From NCBI RefSeq assembly GCF_027244095.1, contig NC_069662.1, forward strand, positions 11,062,501-11,126,500: 64,000 nucleotides of DNA, given 5' to 3'. The position numbers were made by a program, and so were the translations under genes. The notes beneath the pieces were generated by a model that was given only the letters and a program-made list of their open reading frames with translations, was not told the DNA's origin and ran no database searches. Positions 22,701 to 29,899 of the stretch are shown piece by piece; the first letter of the stretch is position 1, and every line of letters starts with the position of its first letter. The DNA is from Hemicordylus capensis (Eukaryota > Chordata > Lepidosauria > Squamata > Cordylidae).

Positions 22701-25700
22701 GGTTCACTTAGGGTAGATGGGAGTCTCCACTGGCCCCTGCGTCTTACAGTGAAGAACACTGTACTAGTGCAAGGATATTAGTGAACTGCACTAGTGATAC
22801 CTTGCACTACACTAGAGCAAGGATACTAGTGCAGTGAAGAACACTGCACTAGTGCAAACTAACTAGCACTAGTTGCGCTAGCTAGTCCCACAAAGTTGGG
22901 AGCTTGCATTCCAGACTAGCTTTGAACTGGTGCAACAGGATTCATGGGTGCAAAGGTGGCGTTCCTCCTGCTGTGAAACCTCTTCTTCACTCCATATATG
23001 TTGCAAGGAACGATGCAAAGCTATTCACTATCCTTTTTGTGCATGCCCACATGCAAATAGAACAAATGTGCAACAGACTGAGCAACTTTGAGCACCCAAT
23101 CAGCAGTGTGACGTTCTAGCATGGGTGCATCTTTGTTCCTTGCACTAATGCAGTGCAAGCCAGGCTGTCAGCTGATATCATTTGTGCCTTAGTAGCATAC
23201 AGATTAGATTATGATTGCAGCCACACATGCTCAGTCATTCCCATGTTTGCCACAAGAATAATAATCAAGGGGTTGTGAGCATTTCTTTATTGTGTTCAAA
23301 AAATCCTGATAGCATTTCTGAGTCATCGAAAGATGCTCACAAAAAGCCCAGTGTAAACTACACACCAGCCATTTTCAGAGCTGCAATGCCTTCAAATCTG
23401 CCCATATTTTAAAAATGAGTGGAGACTTCATGAGTGGGTAGAATTAAAGTCTCTGCCATTCCAAGTAAACAGGCGGACAGTGCAAGTCATGCAAAATTAA
23501 CATAAGAACAGCCCTGCTGGATCAGGCCCAAGGCCCATCTAGTCCAACATCCTGTTTCACACAGTGGCCCACCAGATGCCTACAGCAGGAGTTGAGGGCA
23601 TGCCCTCGCTCCTGCTGTGACTCCCCTGGAACTGCTACTCAGAGGCATCCTGCCTTTGAAGCTGGAGGTGGCCTGTAGCCCTCCAACTAATAGCTGTTGA
23701 TAGACCTCTCCTCCATGAAGTTGTCCAAACCCCTCTTAAAGACATCCAGGTTGTTGGCTGTCACCACATCTCGTGGCAGATAATTCCACAAGGTGATTAT
23801 GTGTTGTGTGAAAAAGTACCTCTGTTTGCTGGTCCTAAATTTCCTGGCAATCAATTTCATGGGATGACCCCTGGTTCTAGTGCTATGTGAGAGGGAGAAG
23901 AATTTCTCTCTATCCACTTTCTCCACACCATGGATGATTGTATAGACCTCTATCATGTCTCCCCACAGTCGTCTTTTTTCCAAACTAAAAAGCCCCAGGT
24001 GTTGTAGCCTTGCCTCATAAGAAAGGTGCTCTAGGCCCCTGATCTTCTTGGTTGCCCTCTTCTGCACCTTTTCCAGTTCTACAATGTCCTTCTTTATATG
24101 TGGCGACCAGAATTGTACGCAGTATTCCAAAATTGGTGTGATATGTTCCTAGATCGCTGTCCCAGTCGCAGACAGGGCTTTAAAAAAAAAAGTGAAACCA
24201 GACACAAAAAATGCAGTTCCAAACTGGGGAGGAAAAGGTGTAGTTTTAAAATAACATTTGTGCAATTTCAAACAATCATGCAAAAGTTTCATTGTTAGAA
24301 GATATAAAAACTGACTGATGATGATAAACATAAAGAGAATAGTCCAGGCGGCTCTAGAATCCAGGCCCTGATCAAAAGTACCCATTTCTCCTCCCCCTCC
24401 AAGGAGCCAGTAGCAAGCATGGGTTGGCCCCTTTGCCAAGCAGGGTCTGCCCTGGTTTTCTAAATTTGAATGGGATGTTGTCCCAGAACTGGGTCCTTGC
24501 CTGGCATGCATTGAGCCAATAACACACACCAAGAGTGGAGATCTAGAAATCAGCTTTGATTCTGCAGAATAAATGGTGCTAAAGGGAATCATTTCCAAAG
24601 CAAAAAGCACACACCCCAAACTTAGCATCAGGCTTATATACAAGGTTCCAGCCACTCCACCCTCCGCTGGCTTCCCCCTCCCATCCCTGCTACAGTGTCA
24701 CAGAACAAAAGGCCATTCTCTCTTCTTTATGATGGGAAGCAGGAGTAATTCACACACTATGGCTAATTTGTTGCAAGCCAAAGGCTGAGCTAAGCAGTTA
24801 AAGCAGTCACCTGACTGTCACTTCCATTTTAAAATGGCTGCACCCTGGCCCATCACTACCCGGTTTTGAGGTTTGGTTCGGCTCTGGTCAAACCATAAGC
24901 CTCAACCTTAGGGCATATCTAATGCCAGTCGATTATCCAGAGCCATTCATCCTGATGACTCTTCTTCATCTTGTAAAGTACCGATAGCATAAGCAATCGC
25001 ATTCAGAGCCCATTCCATTTCACCAGAAATATTGGCCAAAGCCTTCTCTAGTTCTGACACTCCACTTCCAGGAATGACTGTGCTGACAGCTTTGTGGAAC
25101 CAAGTGCTTCTGGCGATTTATGGACTATTAGCTCATGGAAAGCGATGGCAATGATAAGTACTATCATTTATGGAATCATGTACAATCACATCAGGTTTGC
25201 CAAGCGGGGTCTGCCCTGGTTTGCTATATTTGAATGGGAGACTACATGTTTGAACACAGAAAGACATGCCCCTTAGGGGATGAGGCCGCTCTAGGAAGAG
25301 CATTTGCATGTTTGCATGAAGAAGATTCCCAGTTCCCTCCCTGGCATCTCCAGATATGGCTGAAAGAGACTCCTGCCTGCAACCTTGGAGAAGCCGCTGC
25401 AGGTCTGTGTAGACAGTGCTGAGCTAGATGGACCGGTGGTCTGACTTGGGTGGAAGGCAGCTTCCTATGTTTCCATGTCCTATGCTTTCCACAAACTCCA
25501 CTGCTACTCGTGTAACATTCTTCTGTAATAGTGCTGTCAGATTCCCAGATCTGAAGATTTTCTCCTACTCTGTGTTGGCTTCTAAAATCATGGAATGTGA
25601 CTCTAAGCGCCCCCCCCCCAAAAGGATGTGTAGAGAGATAAGGAAAATGCACAAGTGTGTGTTGTAGCAATGCACCCTACACACGTGAATTGTACGCACA

Positions 25701-26735
25701 TATCCTTGTGCAGTTCTGAGTTTTCCTTTTCAAAAGCCCTGCTCCAAGGGGCATTCTGGTGGCCACCAGTCAAAAGGGAGAGGGCTGGTGAGTTTCACAC
25801 ACACACCCCATTCCAAGCCCCCACCCGCCGCCATTCAGAAGAGGGTAAAATGCTTTTGAACCTCTTTTTTGCTTCTGAGCTCCCCCCACCTACCCAAGTC
25901 AATTAAGAATTCTTAGTGGAGGACAGTTGTGTCAACTTTACATACTTCCTTAGAACAATCTAGTTCTGCTTTATTTCCCATCCCATCTCATGTTTCGACA
26001 ACATGTGCCTGAAGAATTCATTTCAGAATGTATTCCATTGCCATCCACTGGAGTCCTATGCACATGTTATAGGAACATAGGAAGCTGCCATATGCTGAGT
26101 CAGACCATTGGTCTATCTAGCTCAGTATTGTCTTCACAGACTGGCAGTGGCTTCTCCAAGGGTGCAGGCAGGAATCTCTCTCAGCCCTATCTTGGAGAAG
26201 CCAGGGAGGGAACTTGAAACCTTCTGCTCTTCCCAGAGCAGCTCCATCCCCTGAGGGGAATATCTTACAGTGCTCACACTTCTAGTCTCCCGTTCACATG
26301 CAACAAGGGTAAACCCTTCTTAGCTAAAGGGACAAGTCATGCTTGCTACCACAAGACCAGCTCTCCCAAACAGTGTCAGTAGTCATTCACTGGTCATCTG
26401 TGTGGGCTGGTCATTTGACCTGGCAAATGAACAGCTTGCACAGCTCAAGTTAAATCCAGGGCTTTGCACTTCTTGGCTGGGCATTACCAAAGTCAATTTT
26501 CACCTAGGGGGCCAAAAGCCCTAGAGCTGCCTCTCTGCAGGTGTACAGACTGCTGTGTGCACATACAGCTCAATGTCTGAATAGGGCTGTTGTGGCTGCC
26601 AGTTCTATCCAAAATGGAATTAGGCACAGGACTCAGGGATGGTGCCTGAACTGAATCTTTGCTTCTGTGAGATGACACGGGATATCTTTAACCTATTGTG
26701 ATTGCTTTTTTAAAAATTCATTTTCAGGTCCCTGA
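6019..26735 (+). CDS. Ig-superfamily receptor, two Ig domains, one TM segment (6 exons)
   Basis: This is a type I membrane protein assembled from exons at 6019-6049, 13251-13289, 14016-14312, 19839-20126, 21679-21786 and 26728-26735 (coding part). Every junction has AG/GT borders and phase 1, so the frame closes to 256 residues. Exons 1-2 give a split signal peptide (MDLTFLVPIL then VLLHVVLQPGSSA). Exon 3 is an Ig domain with cysteines in DLKCSA and NYSCDYW. Exon 4 is a second Ig domain with cysteines in SLVCSA and LYRCAY. Exon 5 holds a hydrophobic segment (MLAVGCSFFTINGLIFLIAH) followed by KRK. The tail ends Gly-Pro-stop. Sequons NRT, NQS, NYS, NVS and NLT suggest glycosylation. There is no charged residue inside the membrane segment and no ITIM or ITAM. 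The one-domain-per-exon layout with tiny exon 2 fits Fc-receptor/leukocyte-receptor families; I do not recognise an orthologue. The last exon is the least certain. Confidence 0.8.
6355..6450 (+). repeat. L2-like LINE 3' tail
   Basis: The phrase GTAAACCGACCTGAGCC, then GGGCGGTATATAAAT and an AATT-rich tail, matches the 3' end seen in the longer L2-like copy at 10.4 kb. Confidence 0.6.
6880..7192 (+). repeat. L2-like LINE 3' end plus GATA tail
   Basis: The stretch includes CTATGGAATGCACTCCCTG and a degenerate 3' untranslated part ending GGTATATAAATATGATAGATA. It has the same layout as the copy at 27.0 kb. It terminates in a short GATA microsatellite (7171-7192). Confidence 0.55.
7195..7425 (-). 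mobile_element. tRNA-derived SINE (GTGTAGTGGTTA type)
   Basis: Read on the minus strand it begins GGTGAGCCAGCGTGGTGTAG, with box A-like TAGTGGTTAGAGTGCTGG and box B-like GAGTTCAAATCC. The body includes TCAGCCTAACCTACTTCACA. A fuller + strand copy lies at 32942-33175. Confidence 0.75.
7424..7521. repeat. GATA and GGAA microsatellites
   Basis: About ten GATA repeats are followed by GGAT and then GGAA repeats. They abut the tail of the neighbouring SINE. Confidence 0.9.
7640..8148 (+). pseudogene. LINE endonuclease-region relic
   Basis: A + strand frame reads NIDIVGVTDTW, then RWDTVIRGDKLYRKDR, a GG pair and IALYVKE. This matches the layout of CR1/L2-type LINE endonucleases (WW..., LFRKDRxGRRGGGVALYV). 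The frame is broken by stops, and no reverse transcriptase follows. Confidence 0.5.
8150..9690. other. GC-rich non-coding block, in part Harbinger-related
   Basis: This CpG-rich stretch in intron 1 encodes no convincing protein. Its left edge CACATTCACATGTAATGTGAAACC resembles MITE ends at 22.4 and 55.7 kb. Part of it (about 9190-9410) matches, in reverse, the middle of the MITEs at 20.9 and 62.0 kb, sharing ATGAGTAGACCCCC and CGTCTGTGGGGAG. The rest may be the 5' part of the Harbinger copy whose transposase follows at 10.5 kb, split by the L2 insertion. Confidence 0.35.
9690..10460 (+). mobile_element. L2-clade LINE 3' fragment
   Basis: The first 220 bases encode a reverse-transcriptase tail: ATHALVTSQLDYCNALYVGL, then LVQNVAARVLSGA. 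A decayed stretch resembling LHWLPVHFRVQFKVL follows. The 3' end CCGCCTTGGGATTATTTT, AAGGCGGTATATAAAT and an AAATA-repeat tail are typical of L2-type ends. It is 5'-truncated and interrupts Harbinger-related DNA. Confidence 0.75.
10500..11556 (+). pseudogene. PIF/Harbinger transposase relic
   Basis: An open stretch from 10509 to 11018 encodes the DDE nuclease half. It has LGCISGTHVEI (normally GAIDGTHVPI, so the first Asp is replaced by Ser), KHYYTMTLQGL, and YMDVYTRVSGRSHNTAI, a block that is normally GRAHD. The C-terminal block VPKMIMAYCILHNICETRGDFL follows in another frame at 11210-11280, after frame disruption near 11020-11170. The 3' edge is a hairpin with a GGGCTAGGCTC loop flanked by AAGTGATTG-type arms, then GGGAATAGG. 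The same hairpin and end occur in the MITEs at 20.2, 21.3 and 62.5 kb, linking them to this family. Confidence 0.75.
11560..12625. other. Intron DNA of unknown origin, C-rich
   Basis: No protein family was recognised. The right part (12280-12480) is CCA-rich and low in complexity. On the minus strand a frame near 12480-12618 ends at a good splice donor, CAGGTAAGT, and could belong to the accessory gene of a Harbinger element; this is a guess. Confidence 0.25.
12630..13125. repeat. SINE scrap and hAT-like end
   Basis: 12630-12700 carries AGTGTGCCATCAAGTCAATT, a phrase common in squamate repeats. 12950-13121 is rich in AAATCGATTTG words and ends CACACACTTCTA. This resembles the ends of the hAT elements with TAGGGRTGTGC termini, but the other end was not found. 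Confidence 0.35.
13251..13289 (+). other. Receptor exon 2 (39 bp mini-exon)
   Basis: A strong pyrimidine tract ends TCTTCCAG at 13250, and a donor GTAATA starts at 13290. The 39 bases complete the signal peptide hydrophobic core and the likely cleavage region PGSSA. A 36-39 bp second signal exon is a hallmark of Fc-receptor-like and leukocyte-receptor genes. Confidence 0.75.
13380..13462. repeat. Short fold-back repeat
   Basis: GATGTTGCTGGACTATA is mirrored by a complement around 13425. It is a short relative of the fold-back MITE at 4.1 kb. Confidence 0.45.
14016..14312 (+). other. Receptor exon 3, Ig domain 1
   Basis: The acceptor is TTATTCCAG and the donor GTAGGT. It encodes EAPHPPELSV through ISLRVK, about 98 residues. 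The Ig cysteines, a GxYxC-like SGNYSC motif and two upstream sequons are present. Confidence 0.85.
14462..14645. repeat. Inverted repeat in intron 3
   Basis: The left arm GAGATTCCGACCTGGAGTTT and the right arm, complement AAGATTCCTGCCTGGAGTCT, are about 60 bases each with roughly 75% match. The loop holds GCATGCAGGGGCAGC. Confidence 0.45.
14975..15248 (+). mobile_element. Sauria-type tRNA-derived SINE
   Basis: It has a box B GGTTCGAATCC, then a body with CCTATATTGGGCAGC and GAGATGGCAATGG, and the 3' end GACACCGACTCAATGGCAC. The same layout appears at 28.2 kb. It sits in intron 3 of the receptor gene. Confidence 0.8.
15612..17040. mobile_element. Non-autonomous hAT element with perfect 8-bp duplications
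   Basis: The left end is TAGGGGTGTGCATTTTGG and the right end reads, as complement, TAGGGATGTGCGAAATG. GAGAAAAG occurs directly at both flanks (15604-15611 and 17041-17048). Inside are repeated words such as GTTTTGTATCCGAAAC and no transposase. A 5S-headed SINE has inserted within it (16044-16346). The ends match those of the autonomous element at 46.3 kb, which is a plausible source of transposase. Confidence 0.9.
16044..16346 (-). mobile_element. 5S rRNA-derived SINE, nested in hAT
   Basis: On the minus strand the head reads CTAAGCAGGATCTGCCCTGG then ATATGAATGGGAGACTTGATG, which is the internal control region of 5S rRNA (GGxxTGGTTAGTACTTGGATGGGAGACC). The body ends in GACTCAGTATATGGCAGTTTCC. 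Confidence 0.8.
17393..17711 (-). mobile_element. 5S rRNA-derived SINE
   Basis: Same family as the copy at 16.0 kb: 5S-like head at the right, shared body and GCTGCCATATGCTGAGTCAG at the left. Essentially full length. Confidence 0.8.
17712..18480. other. Unassigned intron DNA
   Basis: No repeat family or exon was recognised in this part of intron 3. Confidence 0.4.
18485..18700 (+). mobile_element. tRNA-Ala-headed SINE (diverged)
   Basis: The head reads GTCAGAGGTGGAGCTTCTGC then GGTTCAAGCCCTGGCATCTC, which follows tRNA-Ala boxes A and B. The tail matches the body shared with the 5S-headed SINEs (CTCCTGCCTGAAAC). Confidence 0.6.
18730..19195. mobile_element. Possible Harbinger-like MITE
   Basis: A hairpin GTTAAGGGGGC..GCCCCCTTTGTC, laid out like the terminal hairpins at 11.5 and 21.3 kb, lies near 18870-18925. 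The ends are not clear. Palindromic words such as CAATGCATTG are frequent. Confidence 0.35.
19195..19562 (+). mobile_element. CR1-type LINE 3' end
   Basis: A frame ends GLKRGLDHFMEERSIKGY-stop, followed by the conserved 3' region with GGCCACCTCCAGCCTC, GGATGCTGGATTAGATGG and the end CAGCAGGGCTGTTCTTACG. Longer copies are at 23.5 and 42.9 kb. Confidence 0.8.
19650..19765. repeat. CTGTCT and CA microsatellites
   Basis: A CTCTGT array runs into about 15 CA units and CACTCA repeats. It lies some 75 bases before receptor exon 4. Confidence 0.9.
19839..20126 (+). other. Receptor exon 4, Ig domain 2
   Basis: The acceptor is TTTTTTGACAG and the donor GTAAGT. It begins with the same EAPG-type junction residues as exon 3 and encodes about 96 residues with SLVC and GLYRC cysteines. 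The intron just downstream carries a MITE end within 25 bases of the donor. Confidence 0.85.
20150..20273. mobile_element. Harbinger-type MITE 3' end
   Basis: Two nested hairpins: AGAACCACCGGGCTC with its complement, then ATCAACAAAAATCGGGCTAG with its complement, ending ATCATGAGAATAGCCC. It is identical in plan to the end of the MITE at 21.37 kb and lies just after exon 4. Confidence 0.7.
20274..20905. other. Unassigned intron 4 DNA
   Basis: An AT-rich stretch with no exon recognised. Phrases such as CAGTGTCCTCCCTCCCAC suggest an old LINE 3' region, but no family could be fixed. Confidence 0.35.
20913..21373. mobile_element. Harbinger-type MITE, GC-rich, multi-hairpin
   Basis: It starts GGTGGATCTCACGATCAGAC and ends TTGATCATGAGAATAGCCC. 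Internal inverted repeats include GCATGCCCTG, AGGTGGCTTTTCACCTCC, GCCCGGGTTTGC and AAACCACCAGGCTC. A close relative is at 62.04-62.53 kb. The terminal hairpin matches the transposase-bearing relic at 11.5 kb. No clean 3-bp duplication was seen. Confidence 0.75.
21679..21786 (+). other. Receptor exon 5, membrane segment
   Basis: The acceptor is TTATCTTCTAG and the donor GTAAGG. It encodes a short stalk (TDGARPWVR), a roughly 22-residue hydrophobic helix and a basic stop-transfer LLKRK. Confidence 0.8.
21895..21965. repeat. Half fold-back MITE fragment
   Basis: GGGATTCCCAGATATTGTTG and ACTACAACTCCCAGAATCCC are the left half of the fold-back element seen whole at 29.76 kb. Confidence 0.5.
22190..22490. 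repeat. 44-bp direct repeat around a MITE-like segment
   Basis: GAGCCCGCTCTTAAGAG...GTGCTGGGAAGGGC occurs at about 22206-22249 and again at 22443-22486 with few changes. Between them lies a segment ending TTCACGTTACATGTGAATGC, a MITE-type end. Too long for a normal transposon duplication, so local duplication is more likely. Confidence 0.55.
22745..23170. mobile_element. Possible MITE with CACTAGTGCA words
   Basis: The left part repeats the word ACTAGTGCA and its complement about six times. The right end CCTTGCACTAATGCAGTGCAAG mirrors the left. No matching target duplication was found. Confidence 0.4.
23503..24150 (-). mobile_element. CR1-type LINE 3' fragment
   Basis: The minus strand has an uninterrupted 147-codon frame with VQFWSPHIKKDIVELEKVQK, RRLWGDMIEVYTIIHG, RTRGHPMKLI and FMEERSINSY, the C-terminal part of the CR1-family polyprotein. 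It is followed by the conserved 3' end. The open frame suggests a fairly young copy. Confidence 0.85.
24400..24478 (+). mobile_element. 5S rRNA-derived SINE head fragment
   Basis: GCCAAGCAGGGTCTGCCCTG and AAATTTGAATGGGATG match the 5S-like head. The rest of the SINE is missing; retroviral fossil sequence follows. Confidence 0.6.
24479..25190 (-). mobile_element. Endogenous retrovirus fossil (3' end of env and LTR)
   Basis: On the minus strand a short stretch recalls the transmembrane part of a retroviral envelope. Downstream of it is an LTR-like region with a TATATAAG box near 24640. Only the 3' part of the provirus is present and it is broken. It lies between two 5S-headed SINE pieces inside the duplicated segment, so it is younger than that duplication. 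Family not resolved. Confidence 0.45.
25190..25485 (+). mobile_element. 5S rRNA-derived SINE
   Basis: The head GCCAAGCGGGGTCTGCCCTG and TTTGAATGGGAGACTACATG is followed by the shared body, ending AGGCAGCTTCCTATGTTTCC. The first few bases of the head are missing. Confidence 0.75.
25546..26065. other. Unassigned intron 5 DNA
   Basis: No exon or repeat family was recognised. It includes a C-rich run at 25609-25620. Confidence 0.4.
26068..26373 (-). mobile_element. 5S rRNA-derived SINE
   Basis: Full-length copy of the family: body at the left (GGAAGCTGCCATATGCTGAG), 5S-like head at the right, ending ACCACAAGACCAGCTCTCC. It lies 350 bases before the tentative terminal exon. Confidence 0.8.
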
Positions 26736-26990
26736 AATACGACATCTACTTCCACTTCTTTGACTGCTTCTTTGCAACCAGTATGATCTACCTTATTATA
26801 TTATATGCATATTAGCTTCACCTGGAGGTCACGTGGACACAAAGAAAATATGGCCCACATCCTCTTTAAGGATAACCCATACAGAAGTTCCTGAAATATT
26901 TCGATGGGATTATTCTGACTGCATCTCCTTCATGTTTAGGCCTAGGTTATTTAAGATAATGTCTTCTTCGCTATGAGCCTTGACGCCCAT
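26728..26990 (+). other. Receptor terminal exon and 3' UTR (tentative)
   Basis: A pyrimidine-rich acceptor TTCATTTTCAG ends at 26727. In the required phase the exon reads GGT CCC TGA, so translation stops after two codons. The following 250 bases look unique before an L2-like tail begins near 26990. No AATAAA lies in the unique part; the nearest ones are inside the L2 tail (about 27105 and 27281). Another acceptor elsewhere is possible. Confidence 0.45.
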
Positions 26991-27295
26991 GGAGATCATC
27001 TAGTGATGTCATCTGCAGTTGCCACCAGTTCATCTGGTGGTTACTCAGAGACAGGTTTTCTCTGTTGCCATCCTGAGGCTTTGGAATGCACTCCCTGCAA
27101 AAATAAAAGCATTCCCACCTCTGATAGCTTTTTAAAAAGACTCTCAAGACATATTTATTCTAGCTTTTTTACTAGAATTGTGGTTTAAAACTGTTTTAAT
27201 GTTGTAATTTCAGGTTTTTTTATGTTTATTGTAAATCACCCAGTAAGTATGGGGCAGTGTACAAAAATACTATATAAATAAATGTTGATATAAGT
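26990..27295 (+). mobile_element. L2-like LINE 3' end
   Basis: It carries GGAATGCACTCCCTGCAAAA and AAGACATATTTATTCTAGC, and ends with a tail ATACTATATAAATAAATG. Same plan as the 6.9-kb copy. Its AATAAA words could serve the receptor transcript. Confidence 0.6.
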
Positions 27296-28190
27296 TTTCA
27301 GGCATCATAGATGACTTGAGGAAAAACATTTTCTGGTGAACCATTATGCAATGAGCGGGGTGATCCGATGACATTGTCTTCTCTACTTGTGGAAGAGATG
27401 GACATGAACTTAATGCACAAATAACAGAACTGTATTTCTAACTAATTGAAAACCTCTGAAATACTATAGCAACTCAGCTAGACTTTCTCGCTCATGGAAG
27501 TTACAAAAGAATTAGTTTGTGAAGTCAGATTATCTTTCCTTTCAACACAACTTTCTCCGCAGCCTGACATTCAATCTAGCCCTTGCTTTTATCTGTATTT
27601 TCATTCTTAGTAGAAACTCGGTGACCTTAAACAAAGTTATTTGCTGGTGTTACAAAAAGCAGTTCATACCATGATAGTTTCAATTAAACAGATGCTTAGT
27701 ATGGAAAACTAGAACATTCTCCACGAATCAAACCCTTCAAATTGTTTTGATGATTCTTTCTAGACTGTAAGAAGTAGCAAATGTGGTTTTACTGCATAAA
27801 CACAGTAGTAAATGCAGTTTTCATTCTACAAACAGATATGTTCCTGAATGCCACAGGAAAGCTACTTTTACCATTATTTCAGAGTGTGAAAGAGAAATTC
27901 CCCAGCTTTCTGTTTCAGGCTGTTTCCTTATTTATGTCCCAGGTTGCACTGCAAATTCTCTCAAGCCAAGGCTAGTTCCAATCTGTGTGTGTGGATGGGG
28001 GAACTCCTACAATCCCTCCATTACATTGCAGGTGCTGGAATATTATGGGGTACCTTCCTATCTTGAGTTTGAGCTGAGATGCATAAAAGTAAAACCAATG
28101 GTTTTCTGTTGTGCAAGTATCCCAGCAATATTGTCGGCTTCATGAGTGAGGCTTAAACGTTTTATAATACATGTTGGGTATGTATTAACA
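27296..28190. other. Unassigned intergenic DNA
   Basis: No gene or repeat was recognised. Frames here are short and lack splice-site context or a known domain. Confidence 0.4.
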
Positions 28191-28192
28191 AA

Positions 28193-28448
28193 GCCACCTA
28201 ATGGTGCAGTGGGGAAAGGACTTGACTAGCAAGCCAGAGGTTGCCAGTTCGAATCCCTGCTGGTATGTTTCCCAGACTATGGGAAACACCTATATTGGGC
28301 AGCAGTGATATAGGAAGATACTGAAAGGCATAATCTCATGCTACGTGGGAGATGGCAATGGAAACCCCTCCTATATTCTACCAAAGATAACCACAGGACC
28401 CTGTGGGTGCCAGGAGTTGACACTGACTCGATGGCACACTAACATCAA
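28193..28448 (+). mobile_element. Sauria-type tRNA-derived SINE
   Basis: AATGGTGCAGTGGGGAAAGG, box B AGTTCGAATCCCTGC, body CCTATATTGGGCAGCAG, and 3' end GACACTGACTCGATGGCAC. It is near full length. Confidence 0.85.
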
Positions 28449-28699
28449 ACAACCAGCAGCCCCAAAACATGATCATGTTGAGGCTGCAGCAAGAACGTAC
28501 CCACTCAGGTGTCATTAAAGGGTGTTCTGATGCATTCTCGGCACATCTTGAATGATCGTTCAAATCACCCATCTACATGTGCTGCAAATTCACCCCTCAC
28601 AGGCAATTAAAGGACATGCCATGAATGTGTCAGCATGTCCTTTAATGACACCAGAGTGGGTGCATTCTTGCTGTAGCCCCATGATTGTGTTTTGGAGCT

Positions 28700-28790
28700 A
28701 CTGTTACATAAGAACAGCCCTGCTGGATCAGGCCCAAGGCCCATCTAGTCCAGCATGCTGTTTCGCACAGTGGCCCACCAGATGGTTTGA
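28700..28790 (-). repeat. CR1-type 3' end scrap
   Basis: AAGAACAGCCCTGCTGGATC and GTGGCCCACCAGATG are the complement of the CR1 3' terminus. Confidence 0.75.
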
Positions 28791-29750
28791 ACCAGCCCAT
28801 TGTGTATTTGTGGTGGGGGGATCACACAATAACATCCTCCCCCCGAACTTAATGGAAAATCCCAGTTGCCAAGCCACACACACTCCCATTGAGCATGTTG
28901 TGAGAACTTGGGATTTTTTCACCGATCCCAGATCTGCACTGCGGCTGACCAACTTTTAACCCGGATCCTTAATCATAGATCTGAATTCAGTTGTTCGATT
29001 CTGGTTAAATGTCATGTGGTTGTAGCAGCAATCTGGGATCGATGAAAATGTCTGAGTTCTCATGACACGCTCCATGTGTGCAGCTCTGCGACTAGATTTT
29101 CCAGTAAATGGGGGAGGGGAGTTGCTCATGAGAATCTGATCAACCAGGGGGTAAATATCTGAGCTGCCCAAGGTTTCAATTCTCCCTCAGCTTAAACTTC
29201 CACACCCAAAGGAGATTTGGTAGATGTTTATTACCAACACATGAAAGCCAAGTCAGTTCTTGTAAAAATACAACCTTGTGTATATAATTATTGAAAAACT
29301 GGATGCTAAATTGTCTCATGATCCTGTATCACACAGTAATAACAACTCACAGTCGATGCCTAGCCTATTAAACAATTTAAACAGTCTCGCTTCTTTCCCA
29401 CTCTCTCCCTTAACTGCATCCAAACTTTCGTTCCCTCCCTTGGAAGTGGGGCTTTCCCCGCAATCCCAGTTCATATTCTATCTCCCACATTAGTTTAGGA
29501 TGCTAGTTGCTTAGATGGGTTACCTTTGCTAATACATTGAGGTAGTCCTCATAACCTTCATATCATCTGAGAGCAGGGGTGTCATTAGGGGGTGCCCTAT
29601 GGAGCTTGGGTTCCCCGGTGAAGAGCTCAGAAGAACCCTAAATCTCATCAATCACCTCCTTCTTATTTGGGACAATAGTGTCTCATCAGCAACAATAGCT
29701 TCTTGTCTCTGTCTCCTTCTCCCTAAAAGATACTGGGTGGGAGCCTGTGT
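28791..29750. other. Unassigned intergenic DNA
   Basis: GGATCxxxAATCATAGATCT-type inverted words around 28920-29060 hint at an old MITE, but no ends were identified. No gene was seen. Confidence 0.35.
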
Positions 29751-29757
29751 TCTCTGT

Positions 29758-29882
29758 AACAGGGATTCCCAGATGCTGTTGACTACAACTCCCATAATCC
29801 CCAGCCAAAGATCCTTGAAGTTGGGGAGGGTGGGACTTGCAGTCAACAACATTTGGGAATCCCTATTCCAGGGAATACTGCT
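29758..29882. mobile_element. Fold-back MITE
   Basis: The left arm AGGGATTCCCAGATGCTGTT and the right arm, complement AGGGATTCCCAAATGTTGTT, enclose a short loop. Same family as the 4.1-kb element. Confidence 0.65.
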
Positions 29883-29899
29883 GGGGACAGAAAGATGCT

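Larger units (their letters stand above)
23320..25545 (+). repeat. Duplicated segment, copy B (interrupted)
   Basis: It aligns with copy A (470-1010) in pieces. It is split by a CR1 end (about 23503-24140) and by the SINE and retroviral fossil block at 24400-25485. Homology resumes on both sides of each insertion, for example AATTGGTGTGATATGTTCCT against AACTGGTGTAATGTTTCTTA. Confidence 0.6.
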
